A DNA stretch of 39,144 nt from Flavobacteriales bacterium UBA7612 (GCA_002484335.1 DLJQ01000021.1:71058-110201); one strand, 5' to 3'. Shown: positions 16,654 to 25,112, counted from the first letter of the stretch. Notes: a model not told the origin generated them from the letters alone. Numbers and translations are program-made.

Positions 16654-18183
16654 TTAAAAAGTAATTCCTAATGAAACTGAGGAATAATTATTATATTTTG
16701 ATTGAATATTTGATTGAATAAAACTACCATTTATAAAAAAAGTAGGTAATTTATCCAGTTTTAAATCATAACGTAAATTAGCTCCAATCGTTGTAATATC
16801 ACTTGACAAATAATTAAAATCTTGTATTAACCAATCGTTAATAGAAGAAGCATTTGCAGATGCTAATAAATTTTTAGCTGAAATAACAGATTTATAATCA
16901 ATAAAAGATTCAAAAGAAATTGTTTGATTATTTGTCAATTTCTGTAAATAATTAACCTTTGCTCCAAAAACATTATATTCAAATTTTTGTCCGCTGTAAG
17001 GAAATAAACGTTGTTCCTTTATTTCTTGATAACTAAAGTAAGGTACAAAGGATAATCTAAAATGTTCTTTATCCAATGAATAAAACAATGATAAAGTCAT
17101 ATTTTCTTCATCTCTCTTATAAGATAATCTTTTATAAATTTGTTGGAATAATCCTTTGTTATTAGTATATCCATATTCTAAACCTTCCGTATTACGAGAA
17201 AAATAATCTGCTTGTACTCCAATTTTATGATTATTTAATTTAAAAAATTTAGCCGCTTGCATATTTAATAAATCATTATTTAAATCAGCTGAATAGTAAA
17301 ATCTATTGGTAGTTCCTTTAAAACTTCTTTTCATATTCGCTTTTCCATACTGAACCAATAAATAAAAATCTTTTCCTCCCTTATTAGCTATCTTTCCTCC
17401 TACTTTATAACTATATTCTTCATTAACTGAATTAAAAGAAGAAGTTCCTCCACTACTAAAAAGATTATTATATATACCTAATCCTGTCATTTGATAAACT
17501 GCTGGTTGTCCCAATTGACTAGCAAAACGTATTGTACTATTCTGTTGGTATTTCTCTCCTTCTACAAATGCATCTATGGAAATATCTTTATAAAAATTAT
17601 AACCTAAACCAATTTTTGCTTTTAACTCTGAAGTAGTATTTTCTAATCTTGGATCTCTAGATCTTGAACCTAATTGTGCTTTATAACCAACCTCAGCTCC
17701 TAAAGAAAATTGATCAATTTTTTGTGCATATCCTCCCAAAAATTGATAACGTTCTATATCTATATTTCCTCCTACAGAATCTGAAGTGATATATGGTGCA
17801 ACTCTATCATAATCTAAATTTTCATTCAATTTCACATGGTTTATTTTTAGATTTTCATAAGAAGCACTTCCCCACAAAACTTTTTGATTATTTAATTTTT
17901 GAAATGAATTTGTATAAACACCAAATCCTTTTTCTCCAGAACCTTTTTGTTGTCTATAAACTTTATCTTTTTGAGAAAAAGAGGAAACATTTAACTGAGA
18001 AAAAGAGGATAAACTATAATCCAGCATATTTGCTGGATTATAATAGAATTTTTGTTTAAAACTCCTTTCAATATTATATTGATTTTTAAAATTTTGAAAA
18101 AGTGATAGACTATCTTGTGCCAATGTAATACAAGATGTACATAAAATCAAAGTTAATTGAAAGATTTTTATTGTTTTCAACAT
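16654..18183 (-). CDS. DUF6850-like outer-membrane beta-barrel protein
   Basis: Outer-membrane protein of unknown function. Residues 1-22 are a signal peptide (…CTSCITLAQ before DSLSLFQ); the cysteines there do not form a convincing lipobox. The mature sequence is a long series of alternating, aromatic-rich strands and ends in 'NYSSVSLGITF', with the terminal Phe of a BAM-recognised barrel. The 'YNPANMLDYSLSSFSQL' stretch just after the N-terminus matches what I recall of the DUF6850 family. No plug or TonB box is visible, so it is not a second TonB receptor. Located 13 bp after the lipoprotein gene and 5 bp before the peroxidase gene, a position that implies joint function with both. The family name is by recall and needs a profile search. 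Confidence 0.82.
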   Translation of the reverse strand: MLKTIKIFQLTLILCTSCITLAQDSLSLFQNFKNQYNIERSFKQKFYYNPANMLDYSLSSFSQLNVSSFSQKDKVYRQQKGSGEKGFGVYTNSFQKLNNQKVLWGSASYENLKINHVKLNENLDYDRVAPYITSDSVGGNIDIERYQFLGGYAQKIDQFSLGAEVGYKAQLGSRSRDPRLENTTSELKAKIGLGYNFYKDISIDAFVEGEKYQQNSTIRFASQLGQPAVYQMTGLGIYNNLFSSGGTSSFNSVNEEYSYKVGGKIANKGGKDFYLLVQYGKANMKRSFKGTTNRFYYSADLNNDLLNMQAAKFFKLNNHKIGVQADYFSRNTEGLEYGYTNNKGLFQQIYKRLSYKRDEENMTLSLFYSLDKEHFRLSFVPYFSYQEIKEQRLFPYSGQKFEYNVFGAKVNYLQKLTNNQTISFESFIDYKSVISAKNLLASANASSINDWLIQDFNYLSSDITTIGANLRYDLKLDKLPTFFINGSFIQSNIQSKYNNYSSVSLGITF

Positions 18184-18196
18184 CTATAATTCTCTA

Positions 18197-19426
18197 TTAA
18201 TGAACAATACCATTTTTTAAACTTGGCTCAGAATCTCTTTCGAAATCAACCGTAGAATTATTGGTATCTTTATAAATATTTTTACCATTTTCTGTTTGAC
18301 CTAATATTTTACGACGAACAGATTTACCCATTCTATCTAAACTATTATAACCTGATCCTATACCTGTCCAGCCTGTATCTATAGAAGAACCCAATATCAA
18401 TTGATAAAAACTACCTTTAGCTCCATTATTTAAACCATCTAAAATCCATGTATTAGGAATTTCATAGACACTTACTTTCTTAATATTACCAGCTTGATCT
18501 AAATATTGATAATTATATTTATATTTTTCTAAAAAAGTTTGAGAATTTTCATTTTCTGGAAATCGACCTATAACATAAGATTCCACTCCAGCACTATGCA
18601 TAATAAGTAGATTATAAGTAGCTGTTGTAAAAATAACATTTGCATTAGGAACTGCAGGATTATCTACACTTGCTAACTTAGGGTTTGTACTTGGAAATTC
18701 AAAATCAGCCTTACTTAAATCAAATGCAGTACTAGCATTAACTCTATGATCAATTGCATTGTCTGCTACAACAATAAAATCTCCAGGTTGCACAGGATAA
18801 TCTGTTCCACTTCCTGGTAAGACCATTACTGCTTTTACAGCAAAAGCTTGATCTGGATGGTAAGGTGTTGGAATCTTATCATCATCATTAGATATAAATG
18901 CTGATTGACCTATAATTAATTTGTCTGCATACAATACCTTATCTGTATTATTTGTAATCTTAAAATATTTACTAGTATTGTATTTTTTATCTTCTGGAGT
19001 TAAAATTTGACTATAGAAAACTTCTTCTATAATAAAATCTTCACTAAATTGTTTAATAGATAAAGGAATAGAGATATTTTCAGTAGTTTTTGTAATATCA
19101 ACAGAAGTTGTTCCTCCTATAATTACTTCTTCATCTGCAAGTGTAATTACTGTTCCATTTACTGTAATCTTATATGATCCTGTTGGAAGTGATAAACTAT
19201 ATGCATTGACATCTTGAGCTGTTTGTATTGTTTTTGCTCCCGTATTTAATTCTACAGCCTCTATTTCTAATAACTTATATGTTTTAATATTATCTCCTTT
19301 AAAAGAAATAGTTAATGTATTATTTTGATTAATTTCTGTTCCAAAATCATCATTATTAGTACATGAAACTAATGTAAAAAAAGTAGAGAAAGTTAGAAAT
19401 CCTAAAGCTAAAATTCTTTTTTTCAT
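18197..19426 (-). CDS. DUF4876-like surface or periplasmic lipoprotein
   Basis: Lipoprotein of unknown function. Signal peptide with a lipobox ending at C22 ('FFTLVSC' then TNNDDFG). After a linker comes a beta-sandwich of carboxypeptidase-regulatory type (about 36-120: 'LTISFKGDNIKTYKLLEIEAVELNTGAK...LPTGSYKITVNGTV'), then a larger beta-rich domain starting 'IEEVFYSQILTPEDKKYNTSKYFKITNNTDKVLY', a layout similar to lamin-tail-like folds and to DUF4876 as I recall it. Aspartate-rich runs after the lipobox are compatible with the Bacteroidota lipoprotein surface-export signal, but that is weak. 24 bp after the TonB receptor gene and 13 bp before the barrel gene, it occupies the slot of a SusD-like partner without resembling SusD. 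Confidence 0.83.
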   Translation of the reverse strand: MKKRILALGFLTFSTFFTLVSCTNNDDFGTEINQNNTLTISFKGDNIKTYKLLEIEAVELNTGAKTIQTAQDVNAYSLSLPTGSYKITVNGTVITLADEEVIIGGTTSVDITKTTENISIPLSIKQFSEDFIIEEVFYSQILTPEDKKYNTSKYFKITNNTDKVLYADKLIIGQSAFISNDDDKIPTPYHPDQAFAVKAVMVLPGSGTDYPVQPGDFIVVADNAIDHRVNASTAFDLSKADFEFPSTNPKLASVDNPAVPNANVIFTTATYNLLIMHSAGVESYVIGRFPENENSQTFLEKYKYNYQYLDQAGNIKKVSVYEIPNTWILDGLNNGAKGSFYQLILGSSIDTGWTGIGSGYNSLDRMGKSVRRKILGQTENGKNIYKDTNNSTVDFERDSEPSLKNGIVH

Positions 19427-19450
19427 ATTGCTAATTTTATTTTTTTATGA

Positions 19451-22216
19451 TTAAAAATTGTAATTTAATTCCATCCCAAAATATGGAGTTGGTTTATTTT
19501 GTAATTCCACTTTTACATTATTGTAGTAGTATGGATTTTCGTAATTATATAAACGAGTAACAAACATTGAAGCTCGTAAATCTTTATAAATACTTTTTGT
19601 TACTTTCAAATTTACATTTACAGTATAACTAGCTTTTCTAGATAGTGGATTTGAAGTCCCCACAGGTCTTATCAACCATTGTTTATAAAGATCACTTTCA
19701 TCAGCAGTAGTAAACATATGTGTTTGACCTTGTAAATCAATATAAGAAGTTGGTGTAGCAATTATTTTTTCTCTTATATTATGATTAAATATTGAGCCTT
19801 GAACAGAAGCTGAAAAAGTTAAATCTAAACTTGGTATATACGTATCTATCATTAGATTATAGTTCAAGTTTGAATTTTTATAAGAATCATCATTTTCATA
19901 AATTCCAACATAAGGGAAAGACCCTGGAATTCCTCCAACAGAAACACTAGGTTTCTCATAGATAGGAATGTAATTGTAATATTTTGTTTCAAACCAAGCC
20001 CCACTTAATGTGAATCGTGTATTAATCGATTTAAAACGAGGTGTTCTATACTGAAATTCAATTCCTTGCTTTTTTGTAACACTTCCGTTTTCTGTTTTAG
20101 CATAAGCAGAATGCTCTTGTACTATTGTATAAGGAACATTTGTTAAATCTGGCCCATTTGCTGTCCAATTATTAATATTAACTTGTGTTGCATCATATTT
20201 TTTGTAAGAATTAATATTATATTGATTTACTGAACGAAAACCATTCTTTATTTCTTCATTATAATACGAAACAAATAAATTATGTTCATTATAAGTAAAA
20301 TCTAATCGAATTTCTTTTTTTATATTTTTCGCTGCTGTTAATTCCTTATTAGCCTGTTGCTGAATATAAGTCATATAGCTTACATAACGGTATTGCTCAT
20401 CATTAGAATAGTAATTTAGCTGTACATAATCTCTAAATTGTACATTTGGATATAGGTAATAAGTTGTAGGTTGCTTATAAAATTGTCCATATCCCATTGT
20501 TACATCTATTTGAAATGGCTTACCATCAACTTTAAATTTTGGTAATCCATATTGAAGGTTGAAACGTGGTTCAGTAAAAATTTGATCACTTATTTTATAT
20601 GACTTATCTACACCTAACAACTTACTTACACGTAAACCTGCATATAGAGTAATTGAATGATTATTAAACTTATAATCTATTCTATCTCCTATAAAAGCTG
20701 CTAAGCTTTGTGTCGCGGGAATATCTTTAAAAGCTCTAGGTCGAGTAGTCATTGTTGCACTTGGTGGTTGAAGAATATCATAAACATCTCCTCTACCATT
20801 ATTTTTACTATATCTCCAATCACCTCCAAACTCATAAGAATGAATCATCCCTATCAATTTTCTTTTTCCACTTGTACGAAATCTAGCATTAATATCTAAT
20901 GGTTTTCCATCAGTCATATAATTTGAGATGAAACTACTTTTTGCAAAAACACCAACATTTTCTCCTTCTTTTTTAGCTATTGATAAAGTTGTTGGTCCAG
21001 AATATTGAACAAATTGAGATTGTTCTATTCTATCTAAACCTTGTTGAATAGAAGTATTTAAAGTAATTTCATTAAAAAATGATTTTTTAGATAAGTTATA
21101 TATAAAGTTATTAGCTACATTTATTCGCTTAGAATATGATTTATATTTATCTGTTCCTGCAAATGAATTATCTGGATCTAATTTTACATTATCTAAATTA
21201 TTTGAAAAATCTACATTTGTTTTCCACCTTAATGGTTTATTAAATAATTTTAATTTGACATCAGAACGAATAGAAGCTGAAATTCGTTGATAATTTTGAG
21301 TATCATCACTTGGACTAGATTGCGCATCTAAAAAATCAAAAGAAGTATTCAAATTCCAATTATCTTTAATTTTAAAACCTTTACCTATATAATATTGCTT
21401 ACTGTATCCATCAACTTTTAAACGAGCTTGTAAAGGCGTTTTACCTAATTTTCGTTCAATTTTTATTAAACCAGTTGTTAAATCTCCATATTCTGCAGAA
21501 GGAATCCCTCTAATTATTTCTACATTCTCAATATCATTTGTAGATATAGTACGCATATCAACTCCTGTAGATATTTTATTATAATTTGATGGTGCGTATG
21601 ACATTTGACTTGGGTTTAAAGATCTTTGCATATCTGAATTACTATTCAGAATATTATCATCTACCATGAATTGTATTCCTAAAGATGACGTTGCATAACC
21701 TGGAACTCCTGAAGTTTCTCTAATTAAAGGTCGATTTAGAGATGTTAAATTGGGCGTTTTAGCTAATCCTCCAGGTAACAATTCCATTAAATCTGAAAAA
21801 CTAGAAGGTTGTAAATGTTCCATAGCTTTTCTATTTATAATCGACTTAGTAGTTAACCCTTTGTCTTCTCTAGCTGTTAAAATGACTTCTTGTAAAGCAA
21901 TATTATTTGTCTGTAAAACAACAATCAATAATTTAGAACTACTTATAAAAGTCTTTATATCTCTTGATAGATAATTTTCATTGGAAATATGTAAATTATG
22001 TTCTCCTCCATTAAGAAATATAGATACAACACCATCTTCATTTGTTGTATTAATTGTAGTAAGATTATCAACCAATATATTTACATTTTGTAATGTAATA
22101 CTATCTTGATCTATAACTTTTAAATGTAATTTATATTCATTTTCTTGAGCTGTTACAAAAATAAAAGAACAAAAAGTACCCAGTAAGAACATCATCTTCA
22201 TTGACCAACACTTCAT
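19451..22216 (-). CDS. TonB-dependent outer-membrane receptor with carboxypeptidase-regulatory domain
   Basis: Outer-membrane active importer powered by TonB. Signal peptide to about residue 24 (…FIFVTAQ before ENEYKLHL). Residues 28-105 form a carboxypeptidase D regulatory-like domain ('LQNVNILVDNLTTINTTNEDGVVSI'), then the plug (about 118-255) with 'SDLMELLPGGL' and 'IENVEIIRGIPSAEYGDLTTGLIKIERK', and a 22-strand-type barrel ending in 'GMELNYNF'. 921 residues. No SusD follows, so it is not a standard glycan system. Starts at 22216 or at the internal ATG 22198 (MKMMFLLG) are both possible; a promoter at 22236-22266 would give leaders of roughly 13 or 31 bases. First gene of the cluster. Ligand unknown; a metal chelate is the most natural guess given the di-haem peroxidase. 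Confidence 0.92.
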   Translation of the reverse strand: MKCWSMKMMFLLGTFCSFIFVTAQENEYKLHLKVIDQDSITLQNVNILVDNLTTINTTNEDGVVSIFLNGGEHNLHISNENYLSRDIKTFISSSKLLIVVLQTNNIALQEVILTAREDKGLTTKSIINRKAMEHLQPSSFSDLMELLPGGLAKTPNLTSLNRPLIRETSGVPGYATSSLGIQFMVDDNILNSNSDMQRSLNPSQMSYAPSNYNKISTGVDMRTISTNDIENVEIIRGIPSAEYGDLTTGLIKIERKLGKTPLQARLKVDGYSKQYYIGKGFKIKDNWNLNTSFDFLDAQSSPSDDTQNYQRISASIRSDVKLKLFNKPLRWKTNVDFSNNLDNVKLDPDNSFAGTDKYKSYSKRINVANNFIYNLSKKSFFNEITLNTSIQQGLDRIEQSQFVQYSGPTTLSIAKKEGENVGVFAKSSFISNYMTDGKPLDINARFRTSGKRKLIGMIHSYEFGGDWRYSKNNGRGDVYDILQPPSATMTTRPRAFKDIPATQSLAAFIGDRIDYKFNNHSITLYAGLRVSKLLGVDKSYKISDQIFTEPRFNLQYGLPKFKVDGKPFQIDVTMGYGQFYKQPTTYYLYPNVQFRDYVQLNYYSNDEQYRYVSYMTYIQQQANKELTAAKNIKKEIRLDFTYNEHNLFVSYYNEEIKNGFRSVNQYNINSYKKYDATQVNINNWTANGPDLTNVPYTIVQEHSAYAKTENGSVTKKQGIEFQYRTPRFKSINTRFTLSGAWFETKYYNYIPIYEKPSVSVGGIPGSFPYVGIYENDDSYKNSNLNYNLMIDTYIPSLDLTFSASVQGSIFNHNIREKIIATPTSYIDLQGQTHMFTTADESDLYKQWLIRPVGTSNPLSRKASYTVNVNLKVTKSIYKDLRASMFVTRLYNYENPYYYNNVKVELQNKPTPYFGMELNYNF

Positions 22217-22235
22217 CTTATAATCATTAGGTCGG

Positions 22236-22266
22236 CAAACTTAAGTTAACATTTTGATAACACAAA
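22236..22266 (-). promoter_or_regulatory. Bacteroidota-type promoter for the TonB receptor / peroxidase cluster
   Basis: On the minus strand TTTG (22263-22266 on plus), exactly 19 bases, then TAAGTTTG (22236-22243): a full match to TTTG-N19-TAnnTTTG. Start of transcription expected near 22229, just before the receptor ATG at 22216. No Fur-like palindrome was noticed around it. The rest of 22217-22421 is AT-rich with nothing else recognisable. Confidence 0.65.
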
Positions 22267-22421
22267 ATTTATTTAGACTAATTATTAATAATATTGATAA
22301 AAATCATTCAATATATCATAATACACTCATAAACATATAAAAAGCCATTTTTAATCAGCTAATAAAATAAATAATTTTTAATTAATTAATTTAAAAAAGA
22401 ATAAAAAGTTAATTGTATTAC

Positions 22422-22458
22422 AAAAAAATAGGGTATCATAATGATACCCTATTTTTTT
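22422..22458. terminator. Bidirectional-type terminator after the outer-membrane barrel gene
   Basis: Perfect 17-bp stem AAAAAAATAGGGTATCA (22422-22438) / TGATACCCTATTTTTTT (22442-22458) with a TAA loop, including A- and T-runs on both sides. It lies 48 bases after the stop codon of the minus-strand gene at 22507 and insulates the TonB cluster downstream. Confidence 0.9.
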
Positions 22459-22506
22459 ATAGTTAAATGTAAAAATAAATCAAAAAGAAAATTATTTATT
22501 TATCTA

Positions 22507-23079
22507 TTACAAATAGATTTGGAAACCTACTGTTAACCCTAATCCATTCTGAGCTTGAGAATTAGCTAAGTTAGATTTAGAATAATTATACCCTAATGAT
22601 CCTTCTAAAGCAACACTACGAGATACGAAATGTGCATAACCAGCATTTATTCCAAAAGCAAAAGACGTTTGAGATTTAGATGTTGCTGTAGCTCCAGTAC
22701 CTGAAACACCTACTGATCCTTGTCCAAAGAAACGTCCAGTAGAGCTTGCTCCTTCAGGAAAATAATAACGAGCAAATGGAGATACTTCGTAATTCCATAC
22801 GTTTTTTCCACCTTTTACTGTTTGAAACCCAACACCAGTTTTTAAACCAACTGCTACTCCATCAGAAATAAAATATCCAGCTTGTGGATTAAAATTAATA
22901 TTAAAATTTTCACCTTCAAAAGAATAACCTAAAGATCCTATTGAACCTCCTACTATCCAATTTCCTTTTTTAATAGGTTCAGTACCAACATCCGCAGATG
23001 TTGATGGGGTTTTAATATCTTGTGCAAATGATGTTGTTGCAAATGCAACTAAGATTAATGATAAAAATACTTTTTTCAT
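22507..23079 (-). CDS. Small outer-membrane beta-barrel protein (OmpA/OmpX-like barrel)
   Basis: Probable eight-stranded outer-membrane barrel without an enzymatic domain. Signal peptide MKKVFLSLILVAFATTSFAQ, then a short linker (DIKTPSTSADVGTEPIKKGNW) and alternating strands: 'WIVGGSIGSLGYSF', 'NPQAGYFISDGVAVGLKTGVGF', 'VSPFARYYF', 'SFAFGINAGYAHFVSRSVALEGSLGYNYSK', ending 'GLGLTVGFQIYL'. The ATG at 23097 would add MLKSTI in front; I chose 23079 because the signal peptide begins there and a lysine pair after Met is normal. Monocistronic: its terminator is at 22422-22458. About 120 bp upstream up to the next gene hold its promoter, which I could not assign with confidence. Typically such proteins are abundant porin-like or adhesin-like barrels. 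Confidence 0.88.
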   Translation of the reverse strand: MKKVFLSLILVAFATTSFAQDIKTPSTSADVGTEPIKKGNWIVGGSIGSLGYSFEGENFNINFNPQAGYFISDGVAVGLKTGVGFQTVKGGKNVWNYEVSPFARYYFPEGASSTGRFFGQGSVGVSGTGATATSKSQTSFAFGINAGYAHFVSRSVALEGSLGYNYSKSNLANSQAQNGLGLTVGFQIYL

Positions 23080-23199
23080 AATTGTCGATTTTAACATTAT
23101 AATAACACAAACTATGCCAAATTACATTTAATAAATATTTGCAAATAATTAAATCGTATTATAATTAATTAAAAATCAACATCAGTTAAGTAATAATTT

Positions 23200-23682
23200 T
23201 TATTTAAATTTTTTCCAGTAAGGATAAATAATAGCTAGACCATAACCAATAAATACAAACAGTGTAAACATTGTAAATAAAGTTCCATCGGCCATAAATT
23301 CTGGTTGCATTGCAGCAGAAACAAATAATGATATTATTATCATATAAACCCCTAATTTTTTGTAAGCATTAACTAAAAAAATACCTAAGAATGCAATCAC
23401 ACCAAATATAATTGTCATTATCGGATACCATTTAGGCATTTTAGGAGCATCATCATTCATCATTGCTCTAAACAAATAATCATTTGTTATGTACAACTGA
23501 AATCCTCTATAAATTATACTTAAAGTTAAAAAGAACATTATAAAAATCATTGATTTGAATAAAAATGATTTTTTATTTCCTTTATGCTGTAAATCTTTTG
23601 TTTTAGTGTTATCAGACATTAAAACATTTGTATCAAATAAATCATCTCTTTCCTTATTTGTACTTTTTTGATCTGTGCCCAT
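23200..23682 (-). CDS. Four-helix membrane protein of unknown function
   Basis: 160 residues. A charged cytoplasmic N-terminus of about 40 residues (MGTDQKSTNKERDDLFDTN...) precedes roughly four hydrophobic segments near 42-62, 86-107, 111-127 and 133-155, and the chain ends in 'YPYWKKFK'. No enzymatic or transporter motif recognised. It starts 14 bp after the stop codon of the NrtR-like regulator gene and looks like the last gene of an lrp / nudix-regulator / membrane-protein unit, which makes it a possible target or effector of either regulator. Codon use is like its surroundings. No confident terminator was seen after it. Confidence 0.75.
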   Translation of the reverse strand: MGTDQKSTNKERDDLFDTNVLMSDNTKTKDLQHKGNKKSFLFKSMIFIMFFLTLSIIYRGFQLYITNDYLFRAMMNDDAPKMPKWYPIMTIIFGVIAFLGIFLVNAYKKLGVYMIIISLFVSAAMQPEFMADGTLFTMFTLFVFIGYGLAIIYPYWKKFK

Positions 23683-23696
23683 TGAACTATAATTTA

Positions 23697-24398
23697 TTAA
23701 AAAAGAAAATCGTATCCTTTTAAACTTAATTTTTCATATTTCTCTTCATCAAAACGATATAATTTAGATACTTTACGATGTAGTTTTGGATCCGTAGTAT
23801 TTCCTGTTTCTATGATTAAATTTGAATTAAATATTTTCTTTCTAAAATTTCTTTTATCTAATTCTCTATTTAGAGCTTTTTCATATAAACTCTGAAGTTG
23901 AGCAATTGTAAATTCTTCTCCTAAAAGATTAAAACCTACAGGACGGCGTTTAACACGGCGTTTAACCCTTTCTTTAGCGTATTTTATAATTTCATTATGA
24001 TCAAAAGCTAAATCTGGAACTCTATCATATGGAAACCATTCACCTCCATGAACTTTTACTTTTTCTTCTAAGTCAGGAGTTAACTTTACTAATGCATAAT
24101 AAGCTACATTGACAACACGTCCTAATGGATTACGGAAAACTTTAGTAAATGCTTTTAATTGCTCTATATAGGTTTGATGTTCATCATATGCAATTCTTTC
24201 CGTTAATAACTCATGAATTGCCTGATCGTTACTTACAGTTGGAGCTATGTACTTTCCTGGTAAAATTAAACCACCTTTAAAAGGATCATTTAATTTTTTA
24301 TAAACTAAGATTTTTAATTCTTCTCCGTCAAACCCAAAAAGTACTAAGCTAGAACATAGTGCGACTTGAAAATATTGTGATTTTTCTTCGTCTGTCAT
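23697..24398 (-). CDS. NrtR/AraR-like regulator: degenerate Nudix domain fused to winged helix
   Basis: Transcription factor of the Nudix-related regulator family, in which a Nudix fold senses a nucleotide-sugar or similar ligand. Nudix domain about residues 10-140 ('ILVYKK...FKGGLILPGKYI'). The Nudix box (GX5EX7REUXEEXGU) is broken: after G48 the first Glu is T54, and REUXEEXGU reads HELLTERIA (62-70), keeping E63 and E67 but losing Arg, one Glu and Gly. Hydrolysis is therefore unlikely and ligand sensing is expected. C-terminal winged helix 150-233 with 'EEFTIAQLQSLYEKALNRELDKRNFRKKIF', and 'HRKVSKLYRF', both standard for the family. Linker carries VKRRVKRR, encoded by a 12-bp tandem duplication. 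No sugar or NAD genes adjoin it, so its regulon cannot be read from context. 28 bp after lrp. Confidence 0.88.
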   Translation of the reverse strand: MTDEEKSQYFQVALCSSLVLFGFDGEELKILVYKKLNDPFKGGLILPGKYIAPTVSNDQAIHELLTERIAYDEHQTYIEQLKAFTKVFRNPLGRVVNVAYYALVKLTPDLEEKVKVHGGEWFPYDRVPDLAFDHNEIIKYAKERVKRRVKRRPVGFNLLGEEFTIAQLQSLYEKALNRELDKRNFRKKIFNSNLIIETGNTTDPKLHRKVSKLYRFDEEKYEKLSLKGYDFLF

Positions 24399-24426
24399 TT
24401 TAATTACCGTTTATACGTTTTATTTA

Positions 24427-24897
24427 TTAATGAAAGATTGAATGCATTAATCTATTTTTATCATTAAAAGATTCTTCTAATGAAATCATAGATTCAGTTC
24501 TTAATACATCATCAATTTGATCTATTTTGTAAATAACTTCTTTTGCATCAGCTGTATCTGTTGCACGAATTTTACAGAAAATATTGTATTTCCCTGATAC
24601 TACATGAACAACTGTTACATTTGGGATTTTATATAACTCATCAATTACTTTTTGAGTTTTATTTGTTTTAGTTAGTAACAACCCTACATAAGCTACAAAT
24701 TGATACCCCATTTTATCGTAATCTGTAATCAGTGTAGTTCCTTTGATGATTCCTGCCTCCTCTAATTTTTTAACACGTACATGGATTGTACCTGCAGAAA
24801 CATTCATTTTTTTTGCTATTTCTGTAAACGGCATTCTCGTGTTATCAATTAAATACATCAAAATCTTCTTATCAACATCATCAATTATGTAATTCAT
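24427..24897 (-). CDS. Lrp/AsnC-family transcriptional regulator
   Basis: Amino-acid-responsive DNA-binding protein, usually octameric. N-terminal helix-turn-helix about residues 6-52 ('VDKKILMYLIDNTRMPFTEIAKKMNVSAGTIHVRVKKLEEAGIIKG'; the recognition helix is SAGTIHVRVKKL) followed by the RAM ligand-binding domain (about 66-140: 'QFVAYVGLLLTKTN', 'VTVVHVVSGKYNIFCKIRATDT'). 156 residues, the family norm. The gene is first in a unit with the NrtR-like regulator and a membrane protein, and has its own promoter at 24954-24985. Lrp proteins often repress themselves. The target amino acid cannot be predicted from sequence. Confidence 0.93.
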   Translation of the reverse strand: MNYIIDDVDKKILMYLIDNTRMPFTEIAKKMNVSAGTIHVRVKKLEEAGIIKGTTLITDYDKMGYQFVAYVGLLLTKTNKTQKVIDELYKIPNVTVVHVVSGKYNIFCKIRATDTADAKEVIYKIDQIDDVLRTESMISLEESFNDKNRLMHSIFH

Positions 24898-24953
24898 TTT
24901 CTTAATTTTTGTGTATTATTATTATTTTAATAAAAAAAAGATTTAATTTTTAG

Positions 24954-24985
24954 CAAAAATATAAATAAAACAAACAATCTTCAAA
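24954..24985 (-). promoter_or_regulatory. Candidate promoter of lrp
   Basis: On the minus strand TTTG (24982-24985 on plus), 20-base spacer, then TATTTTTG (24954-24961), an exact TAnnTTTG. Predicted leader about 50 bases before the ATG at 24897. Confidence 0.5.
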
Positions 24986-25013
24986 ATATTTTTTAATGTT
25001 TTATTTAATAATA

Positions 25014-25112
25014 TAGATTTGTTTAAATAATAGTTCATAAGAAATTAATGAACTTATTACTTTTGTTTGTTTGCGCGAGTTTATTGTTTTTTATAACAAT
25101 AAACTCTTTTTT
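25014..25112 (+). ncRNA. Possible short plus-strand RNA ending in a stem-loop terminator
   Basis: A perfect 12-bp stem GAGTTTATTGTT (25077-25088) / AACAATAAACTC (25095-25106) is followed on the plus strand by TTTTTTA, while on the minus strand (the direction of tamB) it is followed by GCGCAAAC with no T-run. No plus-strand gene ends here. About 55-60 bases upstream stands TAGATTTG (25014-25021), matching TAnnTTTG, with a weak TTTT at -33; TACTTTTG lies nearer. Between them GTTCAT...ATGAAC could form a second hairpin. Tentative. Confidence 0.3.

Noticed and set aside
23945..23968. Short tandem repeat as a CRISPR or regulatory iteron array.
   Set aside because: Only two units without spacers, inside a coding sequence and in frame.
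24406..24416. Partial palindrome CGTTTATACG before the NrtR-like gene as its operator.
   Set aside because: Only three bases per arm pair around an asymmetric centre, which is expected by chance.
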